NCBI GenBank assembly: GCA_018713055.1
Contig: DVFW01000012.1
Span: 1-30,435, forward strand
Reading direction: 5' to 3'
DNA length: 30,435 bases
Origin: Scatavimonas merdigallinarum
GTDB taxonomy: Bacteria > Bacillota > Clostridia > Oscillospirales > Acutalibacteraceae
The position numbers and the translations under genes are program-made. This document shows positions 23,644 to 30,435 of this stretch, in pieces. The notes below the pieces were generated by a model, which was not told the origin of the DNA, made no database searches, and was given only the letters and a program-made list of their open reading frames with translations. Each line of letters starts with the position of its first letter. Within the stretch, counting starts at the first letter, position 1.

Positions 23644-24744
23644 ATGAAAATTGGAATTATAACCTTTCATCGCGCGGCCAATTACGGCGCGTTGTTTCAG
23701 GCGTATGCGCTGCAGAAAACGGTAGAGAAATTGGGATGTTATGCGCAGATTATTGATTATGATTGTGAAACAATCCGCAAATGTTCCTCTGCTTCGCATA
23801 TGGTAGGCAATAAATTGAAAGCACTGGCAAGGCTGCCGTTCCAATATTTTGTCAGGAAAAAGAAGCTTGCGGTGTTTGAACAGTTTATTGACAGGCATTT
23901 GGAATTAAGTGCGCGTTATAGTACCATGCGACAGCTGGTTAATGCGCAGAGAGAGTACGACAGGCTGATTACCGGGAGCGACCAGGTGTGGAATACGGAA
24001 TGCGCCGGGTTTGACCCTGCTTATTTTCTTTCTTTCGTCCCGGATGGAGTAAAGAAAAACGCATATGCCGCAAGCTTTGGGTTTTCCGACTTACCATCAT
24101 CTTACGCAGAGGAATATAAGCGGCGTCTTAACGGGTTTCATTGCATCTCCGTCAGAGAGACAAGCGGCGCAGAAATTATAAAATCTCTGCTTGGATATGA
24201 TGTGCCGGTAGTGCTTGACCCAACGCTGCTTTTGGCCGATGAGGACTGGAAAAGTATAACGCCCGTGCTTCCCGAACGGAAAAAGGGGTATATTCTGGTT
24301 TACAATGTATTAAAACCAGTGCAAATGCTTCATTATGCCCGGCGTCTGGCAGAGAAAAAGGGGATGGAGATTTTATACATCAACGACGAGACCCACAAAA
24401 ATTTTGACTTAAAGCACCTGCGCGCGCTTTCGCCGGAAGGGTTTCTGGCGCTGTATAAAAACGCCGATTATGTGTTGACCAACTCCTTTCACGGCACAGT
24501 GTTTTCGATTATTTTTAAGCGCCCATTTCTATCGGAAATAGAAGTATACAAAAACGGCGTGGTGGAAAAAAACGGCCGTGTGCTGAACCTGCTGCAGGCG
24601 CTGGGCTTGCAACAGCGCACGCTTGCACAGGGCTGCCAAATTGACGATGCAATCGACTGGTGCATGGCAGATCAAAAAAAGGCGTCGCTGCGTGATGCGT
24701 CGCTGCGTTATCTGCAGGGGATTTGGAGGGAAGAAAATGGGTAA
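23644..24744 (+). CDS. polysaccharide pyruvyl transferase family protein 1
   Basis: This 366-residue protein belongs to the PS_pyruv_trans family, whose members add pyruvate ketals from phosphoenolpyruvate to sugars, although many are uncharacterised. Family marks are GIITFHRAANYGALFQAYAL at the start, LITGSDQVWN, KNAYAASFG, SVRETSGAEI, VVLDPTLLL and the late VLTNSFHGTVFSIIF. The ATG at 23644 follows the previous stop directly, and the next gene's ATG overlaps its end by eight bases, so the block is tightly coupled. Neighbouring iron-sulfur proteins of the F420-hydrogenase-beta type occur with this family in many surface-glycan loci. Confidence 0.88.
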   Translation: MKIGIITFHRAANYGALFQAYALQKTVEKLGCYAQIIDYDCETIRKCSSASHMVGNKLKALARLPFQYFVRKKKLAVFEQFIDRHLELSARYSTMRQLVNAQREYDRLITGSDQVWNTECAGFDPAYFLSFVPDGVKKNAYAASFGFSDLPSSYAEEYKRRLNGFHCISVRETSGAEIIKSLLGYDVPVVLDPTLLLADEDWKSITPVLPERKKGYILVYNVLKPVQMLHYARRLAEKKGMEILYINDETHKNFDLKHLRALSPEGFLALYKNADYVLTNSFHGTVFSIIFKRPFLSEIEVYKNGVVEKNGRVLNLLQALGLQQRTLAQGCQIDDAIDWCMADQKKASLRDASLRYLQGIWREENG

Positions 24745-25921
24745 AAATATTGTGTTGGTGCTAAATGCAATTTTATACAACCGTGGCTCCGAAGCGCTTG
24801 CACGGGGGCTGGTTCAAATTTGTAAGCAGGCGGACAGCACATGTTCCATTACGTTGGCTTCCAATGACAAGGGCTTTAAGAAAAAGGCAAACTTGCCACA
24901 GGTAGATAAATATATCAGCCGTATAGACCCCAATCTGGCAATAAAGTGCCTTGCGGCCGGCTTTGGACGCATTTTGCATATGCAGAAGCTTTCTGTTCAG
25001 ATTGCATACCATGAGCTTTTGCGCAGCGTATCCAGTGCAGATCTGGTGATTATTGTCGGCGCGGATAATTACGACGCCCACTATAATGGGGTAGACTCCA
25101 TGCATGAGCTGAACCTGGCAATTGCAAAACGAACCGGTTGCAAAAAGCTGTTGTATGACTGCTCGCTTGAAAAAGCGCATATGACAAGCGCTGTTCTGGA
25201 GGATATTGGAATGTTTGACGCAGTAACAGCGCGCGAATGTATAACGCTTGAAAATTTTCGTTGCGTTCTTCCGCCGGATAAGCTGTATTACTTCCCGGAT
25301 CCAGCCTTTTTGATGGAGCCCGAAGAGGTCTTATTGCCAAAGGGTTTTCAAGAAGGCAATATGGTAGGCGTCAATTTAAGCGGCCTTGTGCTGCAGCCTG
25401 CTTACGGCGGCAGCGAAGAGCTGATTTTGCAGTCGTATATTAATATGATCGATTATATTTTACAGAATACGTCTATGGGCGTAGCGCTGATTCCGCATGT
25501 GATGAACGGTGCGGATATTTGTGCGCTTGACAAAATTTATGCCAATTATACAAACAACAACCGGGTTGTCTATAGCAGGAACGAGCAGCTGTCCGCACCG
25601 CAAATTAAATCCATCATTGCAAAGTGCGGCCTGTTTGTCGGCGCGCGCACGCACGCTACAATTGCGGCATATTCCAGCTGTGTTCCAACGCTGGTTGTGG
25701 GGTATTCCGTGAAATCAATTGGAATCGCCCGGGATTTGTTTGAAACCGACGAGCATTTTGTTTTACCCGTGTCCAAACTGCAGCATGTGGACGCATTGAA
25801 AATGGGATTTTCCTGTCTTTATAAAAACAGAGCATCCATAAAAGCACGTTTGGAAGCATGTATCCCCATCTATAAAGAAAAGGCGGCGGCTACAGCGGAA
25901 CTCATTCAAAAGCTTTTATAA
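24737..25921 (+). CDS. polysaccharide pyruvyl transferase family protein 2
   Basis: This 394-residue protein is a distant relative of the preceding one. It shows NAILYNRGSEALARGL near the start, DLVIIVGADNYDAHY, LYDCSLEKA, VTARECITLENF, YYFPDPAFLM, and the late GLFVGARTHATIAAYSSCVP with VVGYSVKSIGIA, which are the PS_pyruv_trans landmarks (the ARTHA segment is the donor region equivalent of SFHG in the neighbour). The ATG at 24737 follows GGAGGG (24725-24730); upstream in-frame starts lie inside the previous gene. Two members in one locus suggest two different substituents or a divergent second role. Confidence 0.86.
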   Translation: MGKNIVLVLNAILYNRGSEALARGLVQICKQADSTCSITLASNDKGFKKKANLPQVDKYISRIDPNLAIKCLAAGFGRILHMQKLSVQIAYHELLRSVSSADLVIIVGADNYDAHYNGVDSMHELNLAIAKRTGCKKLLYDCSLEKAHMTSAVLEDIGMFDAVTARECITLENFRCVLPPDKLYYFPDPAFLMEPEEVLLPKGFQEGNMVGVNLSGLVLQPAYGGSEELILQSYINMIDYILQNTSMGVALIPHVMNGADICALDKIYANYTNNNRVVYSRNEQLSAPQIKSIIAKCGLFVGARTHATIAAYSSCVPTLVVGYSVKSIGIARDLFETDEHFVLPVSKLQHVDALKMGFSCLYKNRASIKARLEACIPIYKEKAAATAELIQKLL

Positions 25922-25945
25922 AAATATAAGGAGCGCAATCCATAA

Positions 25946-27103
25946 ATGATAGAAATTAAAGACAAGGCAAAATGTTGTGGCTGCAGCGCCTGCAGAAACG
26001 CTTGCCCCAAATCGTGCATTGATATGATAGCGGATCATGAGGGGTTTCTGTATCCGCAGGTTCGAAAAGACGAATGCATTGCTTGCGGCGTCTGCGAGCG
26101 CGTATGCCATCTGTTGCATGATGATAAAAAAAATACCGGCTTTTCCAGCTCTTTTTATGCCGCGTATAATAAGGCGGACGATGCGGTGCTGCAAACGAGC
26201 TCTTCCGGTGGAGTGTTTTGGCCGCTTGCAGAATATATGATCGGCCAGGGCGGCGTAGTATACGGGGCGCAACTGGGGGAAAATTTTCAGGTGGCGCATA
26301 GCCGTGCGGAAACGTTGAAAGCATGTGAAAGATTTCGCCGTTCCAAATACCTGCAAAGCGATCTGGGAGATACCTTTACCCTGGTCAGGAAAGATTTAAA
26401 GTCCGGCAGAAAGGTGCTTTTTTCCGGCGTGCCTTGCCAGGTTGCAGCGCTGTACCGATATTTGGGCACAGATCACGAAAACCTGTACACCTGCGATGTG
26501 ATTTGCCATGGCGTACCTTCCAAAGCCGTGTTTGACCGTTTCATTGCAGAGCTTAACGAAAAGAAAAACGACCGTGCAACGTCTATCTGTTGGCGCGACA
26601 AAAGGAACGGATGGGGGCCAAACCATATTTCCATCCGCTTTGCAAGCGGGAAAGAGCTGATAACAACCTCCCGGGAAAATCCATATCAGACCGGTTTTTT
26701 AGACGATTTATACCTGCGCCCCTCATGTTATGCTTGTAAAGACGCCAGGCTGCCGCGTGTTTCCGACATTGCGCTTGCAGATTTCTGGGGTTATCAGGGC
26801 AAGTTGCTGGAGGGAAATAAAAATAGGGGTCTTTCTATTGTGATTACATCTTCGGAAAAGGGAAATTTTCTTTTTGAGCAGATCCGCTCAAAGCTGGTAT
26901 ATGAACCTGCTTTAAAGGAAACCGTTATGGAAAAAAGCCGCTGTACCCACAGTGCGCCTATGAAAAACCATTACAGGGAAAAATTTTTTAAAGAGTTCCA
27001 TAGCGGGCGTTCCTTTGCATCCTTGACAAAAAAATATATTCATTTGCCGTTTGCAAAAAAAATGGCACGCAAGTTCCGGGTAAGGCTCTTGCATGAAATG
27101 TGA
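25946..27103 (+). CDS. F420-hydrogenase beta-subunit-like iron-sulfur protein 1
   Basis: This 385-residue protein begins with a two-cluster ferredoxin domain: C10, C13, C16, C20 followed by proline, then C44, C47, C50, C54. The rest is the FrhB/FdhB C-terminal domain (SSSGGVFWPLAEYMI, VLFSGVPCQVAALYRYLG, DVICHGVPS, YLRPSCYACKDARLPRVSDIALADFWG). In methanogens this family passes electrons between F420 or flavin and iron-sulfur clusters, but short relatives sit in bacterial glycan loci next to pyruvyl transferases, where their role is not established. It is likely cytoplasmic and flavin-binding (inference). It starts at ATG 25946 with AAGGAGCG (25928-25935). The next gene but one base block is its paralogue. 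Confidence 0.88.
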   Translation: MIEIKDKAKCCGCSACRNACPKSCIDMIADHEGFLYPQVRKDECIACGVCERVCHLLHDDKKNTGFSSSFYAAYNKADDAVLQTSSSGGVFWPLAEYMIGQGGVVYGAQLGENFQVAHSRAETLKACERFRRSKYLQSDLGDTFTLVRKDLKSGRKVLFSGVPCQVAALYRYLGTDHENLYTCDVICHGVPSKAVFDRFIAELNEKKNDRATSICWRDKRNGWGPNHISIRFASGKELITTSRENPYQTGFLDDLYLRPSCYACKDARLPRVSDIALADFWGYQGKLLEGNKNRGLSIVITSSEKGNFLFEQIRSKLVYEPALKETVMEKSRCTHSAPMKNHYREKFFKEFHSGRSFASLTKKYIHLPFAKKMARKFRVRLLHEM

Positions 27104-27146
27104 CGGCGCCATGTGATTTTGCACGTGTTTTGAGAGGAAGTATGCT

Positions 27147-28304
27147 ATGATTGAAGTAAAAGATCAAAGCAAATGCTGCGGCTGCAGCGCCTGTGCGAAT
27201 ATTTGCCCGCACAATTGCATTGAGATGAGGCCCGACGAGGAGGGCTTTCTGTATCCGCAGGTCGATCAGCAGGCCTGTATCCACTGCGGATTATGTATAC
27301 GGGCCTGCCAGTATTTGCAGGAAAAGAAAATAAAGCAGACCTGTGCGCAGCCGCAGGTATATGCCGTACAGAGTAAAAACGCAAGGCAATGTATGGGGAG
27401 TACCTCAGGCGGCTTTTGCCAGACACTTACGGAATATGTGATTCAAAATGGCGGCGTGGTGTTTGGCGCCGGTTATGATGAAAACATGAAAGTCCACCAT
27501 ACATGTGCGCAAACGCTTGCGGAATGTATGGCGTTCCAAAAATCCAAATATGTACAAAGTGAAATGGGCGATTCTTATAAAGAGGCGGCGCGTTTTTTGA
27601 AAAAGGGGACAACCGTTCTGTTTACGGGAACGCCCTGTCAGATCGGCGGGCTGTACCAGTTTTTAAACAAAGATTATGAGCATCTGATTACAGTAGACGT
27701 GGTGTGCTATGGCGTTCCCTCCCCGCGTATTTTTGCCGATTATGTTGCAAGCATACAGGATAAAAACGCCGATACGTTGACACAAATTGATCTGCGGGAT
27801 AAAAGCAGGGGCTGGGGAGAGTTTTATATCAGCCATTCTTTTGCAGACACGGCGAAAAACGCGGTTTTTCCTTCCGATAAAGACGAATATTTTTCTTTGT
27901 TTTTATCGCATATGGCGACCAGACATTCCTGCCATAATTGCCTGTACACGCATTTACAAAGATATTCTGATTTTACTGCAGGCGATTACTGGGGTGTTGA
28001 AAATTTCCCCCCACCGCTTGTAAAAAGCCGTGGTATATCGAAGATTTTAATCAACAGCGACAAGGGAAACGTCATATGGAGCCAGATTAGCCATGCCTTT
28101 TTGTCTGTGCAGATGCCGCTGGAAACGGCGATCCGCCCCAATTTGAAGGCGCCGCCGCAAAAATCCCCAAAGCGCGACTTGTTTTACAGGGACTATATGC
28201 AAAACGGGTATGCTTATGTTATGAAAAAATATATCCGTAAACCGTTTTATAAAAAGGCATACCGTTCCTTAAAAAGGAGCGCCGCCAGATTATTGAAAAA
28301 ATAA
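27147..28304 (+). CDS. F420-hydrogenase beta-subunit-like iron-sulfur protein 2
   Basis: This 385-residue protein is a tandem paralogue of the gene before it, with exactly the same length and the same order of motifs: C10, C13, C16, C20 and C44, C47, C50, C54, then GSTSGGFCQTLTEYVI, VLFTGTPCQIGGLYQFLN, DVVCYGVPS and FTAGDYWGVENF. The start regions are nearly alike (MIEIKDKAKCCGCSACRNAC against MIEVKDQSKCCGCSACANIC), but the middle and end differ, so the duplication is not recent. It starts at ATG 27147 behind AGAGGAAG. It may act on a different sugar or partner enzyme; the reaction is unknown. Confidence 0.88.
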   Translation: MIEVKDQSKCCGCSACANICPHNCIEMRPDEEGFLYPQVDQQACIHCGLCIRACQYLQEKKIKQTCAQPQVYAVQSKNARQCMGSTSGGFCQTLTEYVIQNGGVVFGAGYDENMKVHHTCAQTLAECMAFQKSKYVQSEMGDSYKEAARFLKKGTTVLFTGTPCQIGGLYQFLNKDYEHLITVDVVCYGVPSPRIFADYVASIQDKNADTLTQIDLRDKSRGWGEFYISHSFADTAKNAVFPSDKDEYFSLFLSHMATRHSCHNCLYTHLQRYSDFTAGDYWGVENFPPPLVKSRGISKILINSDKGNVIWSQISHAFLSVQMPLETAIRPNLKAPPQKSPKRDLFYRDYMQNGYAYVMKKYIRKPFYKKAYRSLKRSAARLLKK

Positions 28305-28336
28305 AAAACAGGACAGACAGGAGGGAAGGCCGGCAT

Positions 28337-29707
28337 ATGCGTATAGATCAAATCAAAAAGAAACTGCAAGGTTCCAGCGGGTTGAAAAATGTGTTCAGGA
28401 TTTCTTCGGGTACGCTGATCGGCCAGGCGGTGTCCTTTATTACGCTTCCTGTTTTTACACGCCTTTACGGAGCGGAGGTGATTGGCGTATGGGCCATCCT
28501 CAACACCATCGCTACGGTTATTAACGCTTTTTCAGACGCCGGGCTGATCCGCTCAATTATGATGGAGGATACTGAAGAAGGGATGCTCCAGGTTTACCGC
28601 GTAATCAGTACGATCGGCCTTAGTGTCAGCATTATAAGCGGGGCTGTAATCTTTGGCTATTATACGCTGTTTCCCTCTGACGATATGATTGTCAGTCCAT
28701 GGTTTCTGGGCGTGTTTATATTGGTGGCTGTTTTTACGCTGCAGCAGACCCAGGTGTGTTATTCCTGGCTTAATAGAATGAGCGAATATAAAGTACTGAT
28801 GAAAAACCCGATTATTAACAACGCCTCGTTTGGAGTTGTCGGTATTTTACTTGGCGTGCTTGGATTTAAAGAGTATGGCTATTTTATCGGATGGATCATC
28901 GGGCAGCTTTTAACGCTGATTCATATGAAGCGTTTTTTGCCAAAGAAAATGTTTTTGTTTCGTTTTAAGGCGTATAAAGATGTTTTTAAGGAGAAAAAAC
29001 GTTTTGTACTTTATCAGATGCCGACCAATATCATTACAGTCTTTAAAGACCAGCTTCCGGTGATGTTGATCCGGGCTTTTTTTGGCACGACGGTTCTGGG
29101 ATATTATTCCATTACGGTGCGTGTGTTACAGATCCCTATTACGCTTCTTGCAAACGCTATAGGAAGGGTGTTTTACCAGACCACGACAGACATGAAAAGA
29201 AGAGGAGAGCAGTTGGGCGCATTTGTCTATAAAACGCTGACAGGCGTTATGAAAGTAGCCGCGGTACCGATTATTCTGCTGATGTCTGTAGGCGATGTGG
29301 TGCTGACGTTTTTCCTTGGTGAGCAATGGCTTGAGGCCGGCAGTATGCTGCGGATTTTAGCCCTGCAGTGCTTTTTTATGTTTTTAATGACCACCATGCA
29401 GGGGATTACCATTACAATCGACAAGCAACAGTATTCTATGCTGTCTTTTGTGGCGCTTTCCTGCGCCGTTGCGTTAAGCCTGGCTGCCGGAAAGTTCCTG
29501 TTTGATCATTTAAACGTGGGGCTTGTGCTGCTTGTTGTTACTTTTGTAATTATTAATATTATTTATTTTTGTGCAATCTTAAAAGTGCTGAATATATCCC
29601 GAAAAAAATACCTTATGCACGTACTGGCCTATATGGGAACCATATTGGCAGGGTCAGAATTAATCCGCGCGGTTTTGTATTTTTTTCACATGGTTCCAGG
29701 GTTTTAG
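28337..29707 (+). CDS. Wzx-like oligosaccharide flippase
   Basis: This 456-residue protein has about twelve to fourteen membrane segments and the MATE/MVF-type layout of polysaccharide flippases. Its N-terminus is typical: NVFRISSGTLIGQAVSFITL then PVFTRLYGAEVIGVWAIL. The middle has YQMPTNIITVFKDQLPVMLI and YYSITVRVLQIPITLLANAI, also typical of the family. It would move the lipid-linked repeat unit across the membrane for polymerisation by the Wzy-like protein. GGAGGGAAGG (28320-28329) precedes the ATG at 28337. It is the last gene of the operon and is followed by a terminator. Confidence 0.92.
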   Translation: MRIDQIKKKLQGSSGLKNVFRISSGTLIGQAVSFITLPVFTRLYGAEVIGVWAILNTIATVINAFSDAGLIRSIMMEDTEEGMLQVYRVISTIGLSVSIISGAVIFGYYTLFPSDDMIVSPWFLGVFILVAVFTLQQTQVCYSWLNRMSEYKVLMKNPIINNASFGVVGILLGVLGFKEYGYFIGWIIGQLLTLIHMKRFLPKKMFLFRFKAYKDVFKEKKRFVLYQMPTNIITVFKDQLPVMLIRAFFGTTVLGYYSITVRVLQIPITLLANAIGRVFYQTTTDMKRRGEQLGAFVYKTLTGVMKVAAVPIILLMSVGDVVLTFFLGEQWLEAGSMLRILALQCFFMFLMTTMQGITITIDKQQYSMLSFVALSCAVALSLAAGKFLFDHLNVGLVLLVVTFVIINIIYFCAILKVLNISRKKYLMHVLAYMGTILAGSELIRAVLYFFHMVPGF

Positions 29708-29733
29708 GCAGGCTTCTGTACATATGGATGATG

Positions 29734-29772
29734 AAAAATGCAAAAGGGAGATATTCCTTTTTGCATTTTTTA
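29734..29772 (+). terminator. terminator of the EPS operon
   Basis: AAAAATGCAAAAGG (29734-29747) pairs with CCTTTTTGCATTTTT (29756-29770) with one bulge, and the 3' arm ends in a T-run. It starts 27 bases after the flippase stop. Confidence 0.8.
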
Positions 29773-29842
29773 TTAATATAGATAAAATTTGTCTTGTAAC
29801 TTCTTGCAAGTGTTTATAGAAGTAGGGGAAAATCTTGAATTT

Positions 29843-30025
29843 TCAAAGGCTTTCCTGTTCCAGCTTGTATCTTCTCATAACGCCGTCTGAGTTGGTTTTG
29901 CACAACCGGGCGCCATTTTGGCACCACAAAGAAAAACGCAATTCGTTTACAGTATCCATTCCTTTGCTAAAAGTTTCGTAATAAGCACAGGAAAAGGGTA
30001 TCCTTCCCGTGAAAATGCCTTTCAT
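29843..30025 (-). CDS. doubtful small hypothetical ORF
   Basis: This is a 60-residue open frame (MKGIFTGRIPFSCAYYETFS at the start, then LRFSLWCQNGARLCKTNSDG). Only a weak AGGC-like site precedes the ATG. It lies 42 bases behind the pyrophosphatase-like gene on the same strand. I recognise no family, and the composition is not clearly coding; it may be a remnant of a larger gene. Confidence 0.25.
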   Translation of the reverse strand: MKGIFTGRIPFSCAYYETFSKGMDTVNELRFSLWCQNGARLCKTNSDGVMRRYKLEQESL

Positions 30026-30067
30026 TTTTGCCTGTTGGGAGTGCCCCAGGCCCTCACAAATATGAAA

Positions 30068-30415
30068 TTATCGACGAATTAGAATTCCTTTCATGTACTG
30101 TGTTTCATTGTGGGTTTCGTATATAATAGCCTTTTCTTCTTCCGTGCAACCTATCAGTATTTTAATTTCAGAATCTCTTTTCATTAAATCAACAGTACAC
30201 ATAATCGCATCTATTTTTTTTCCATTCGTCCCGACCCATACGTCTATCCCTGCACCATCCATGGATGCGGTATCTTTCAAATACCCATAATGGACTTTAT
30301 AAATGGAATCAGGGTATTTGGGATGTGCAGTTCCTTTTGGCCTATCTATGATGATTTCTGATTTGCCGACTAAGGCATCTAATGCACTCCAGAAACTATT
30401 ATCAAATCTGTGCAT
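30068..30415 (-). CDS. short inorganic-pyrophosphatase-like protein
   Basis: This 115-residue protein resembles the core of family I inorganic pyrophosphatase: IIIDRPKGTAHPKYPDSIYK, HYGYLK and SMDGAGIDVWVG, and later MCTVDLMKRDSEIKILIGCT. Family I enzymes are about 170 residues and carry D-x-D-P-x-D; here the matching positions are D53, A55 and D58, so the central catalytic aspartate is missing. A GGAGGA site lies six bases before the ATG at 30415, and the gene is complete. Similar short proteins are common in Clostridia and are often labelled pyrophosphatase, but the missing residue makes the activity doubtful. It is not obviously linked to the EPS operon, which runs the opposite way. Confidence 0.75.
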   Translation of the reverse strand: MHRFDNSFWSALDALVGKSEIIIDRPKGTAHPKYPDSIYKVHYGYLKDTASMDGAGIDVWVGTNGKKIDAIMCTVDLMKRDSEIKILIGCTEEEKAIIYETHNETQYMKGILIRR

Positions 30416-30435
30416 GAAATTTCCTCCAAACTCAT

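Larger units (their letters stand above)
29708..30067. other. intergenic region between EPS operon and pyrophosphatase-like gene
   Basis: This 360-base gap between convergent genes contains the EPS terminator (29734-29772), then AT-rich sequence to about 29840, then a doubtful minus-strand ORF (29843-30025). A GCCTG/CAGGC-type hairpin near 30028-30055 could end the pyrophosphatase-like transcript. Nothing else is recognised. Confidence 0.5.

Overview
This window reads as a piece of a low- to mid-GC Gram-positive genome from the Clostridia, most likely a gut-type member of the Oscillospiraceae/Ruminococcaceae. The clues are the strong AGGAGG-type ribosome binding sites, frequent GTG/TTG starts, secreted proteins with Gram-positive signal peptides and C-terminal TGD-plus-membrane tails, SipW/TasA-like genes, and a Wzz/BY-kinase type exopolysaccharide (EPS) locus. 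The taxonomic placement is inference from gene families, not from a marker gene.

Positions 1-2143 look accessory. There is the 3' end of a toxin-like gene with a small partner gene, then a non-coding block that may be mobile-element debris, then a CPBP membrane protease gene with its own near-consensus promoter. Positions 2144-6830 (minus strand) hold two secreted proteins. One is a small protein made of two CBM26-like starch-binding modules. The other is a 1177-residue subtilisin-like protease with an insertion in its catalytic domain, a kelch-like region and an atypical wall-sorting tail.

Positions 7186-15036 (plus strand) form a biofilm-matrix-like operon. A strong promoter and a roughly 300-nt leader come first; the leader can form a pseudoknot and ends in a terminator hairpin. 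Then follow a 1126-residue fibro-slime/CBM26-like/Cna-like adhesin, a SipW-type signal peptidase, and four proteins with SipW-class (TasA/camelysin-like) signal peptides, the last of which also has a C-terminal TTGD tail and membrane segment. The layout recalls Bacillus tapA-sipW-tasA, but the first gene is a large adhesin instead of TapA. A strong terminator closes the operon.

Positions 15242-29707 (plus strand) are an EPS/capsule operon. It starts at a perfect consensus promoter (TTGACA-17-TATAAT) and encodes, in order, a Wzz-like chain-length protein, a BY-kinase, an initiating phosphoglycosyl transferase, a GT8 glycosyltransferase, a broken acyltransferase 3, a Wzy-like polymerase, a GT4 and a GT2 glycosyltransferase, a hexapeptide acetyltransferase, two polysaccharide pyruvyl transferase family proteins, two F420-hydrogenase-beta-like iron-sulfur proteins and a Wzx-like flippase. 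The product is probably an acylated, pyruvylated surface polysaccharide made by the Wzx/Wzy route. The window ends with a minus-strand short pyrophosphatase-like gene and one doubtful small ORF.

The most interesting unit is the matrix operon together with its leader RNA and its direct neighbourhood with the EPS operon: protein fibre and polysaccharide matrix modules side by side.
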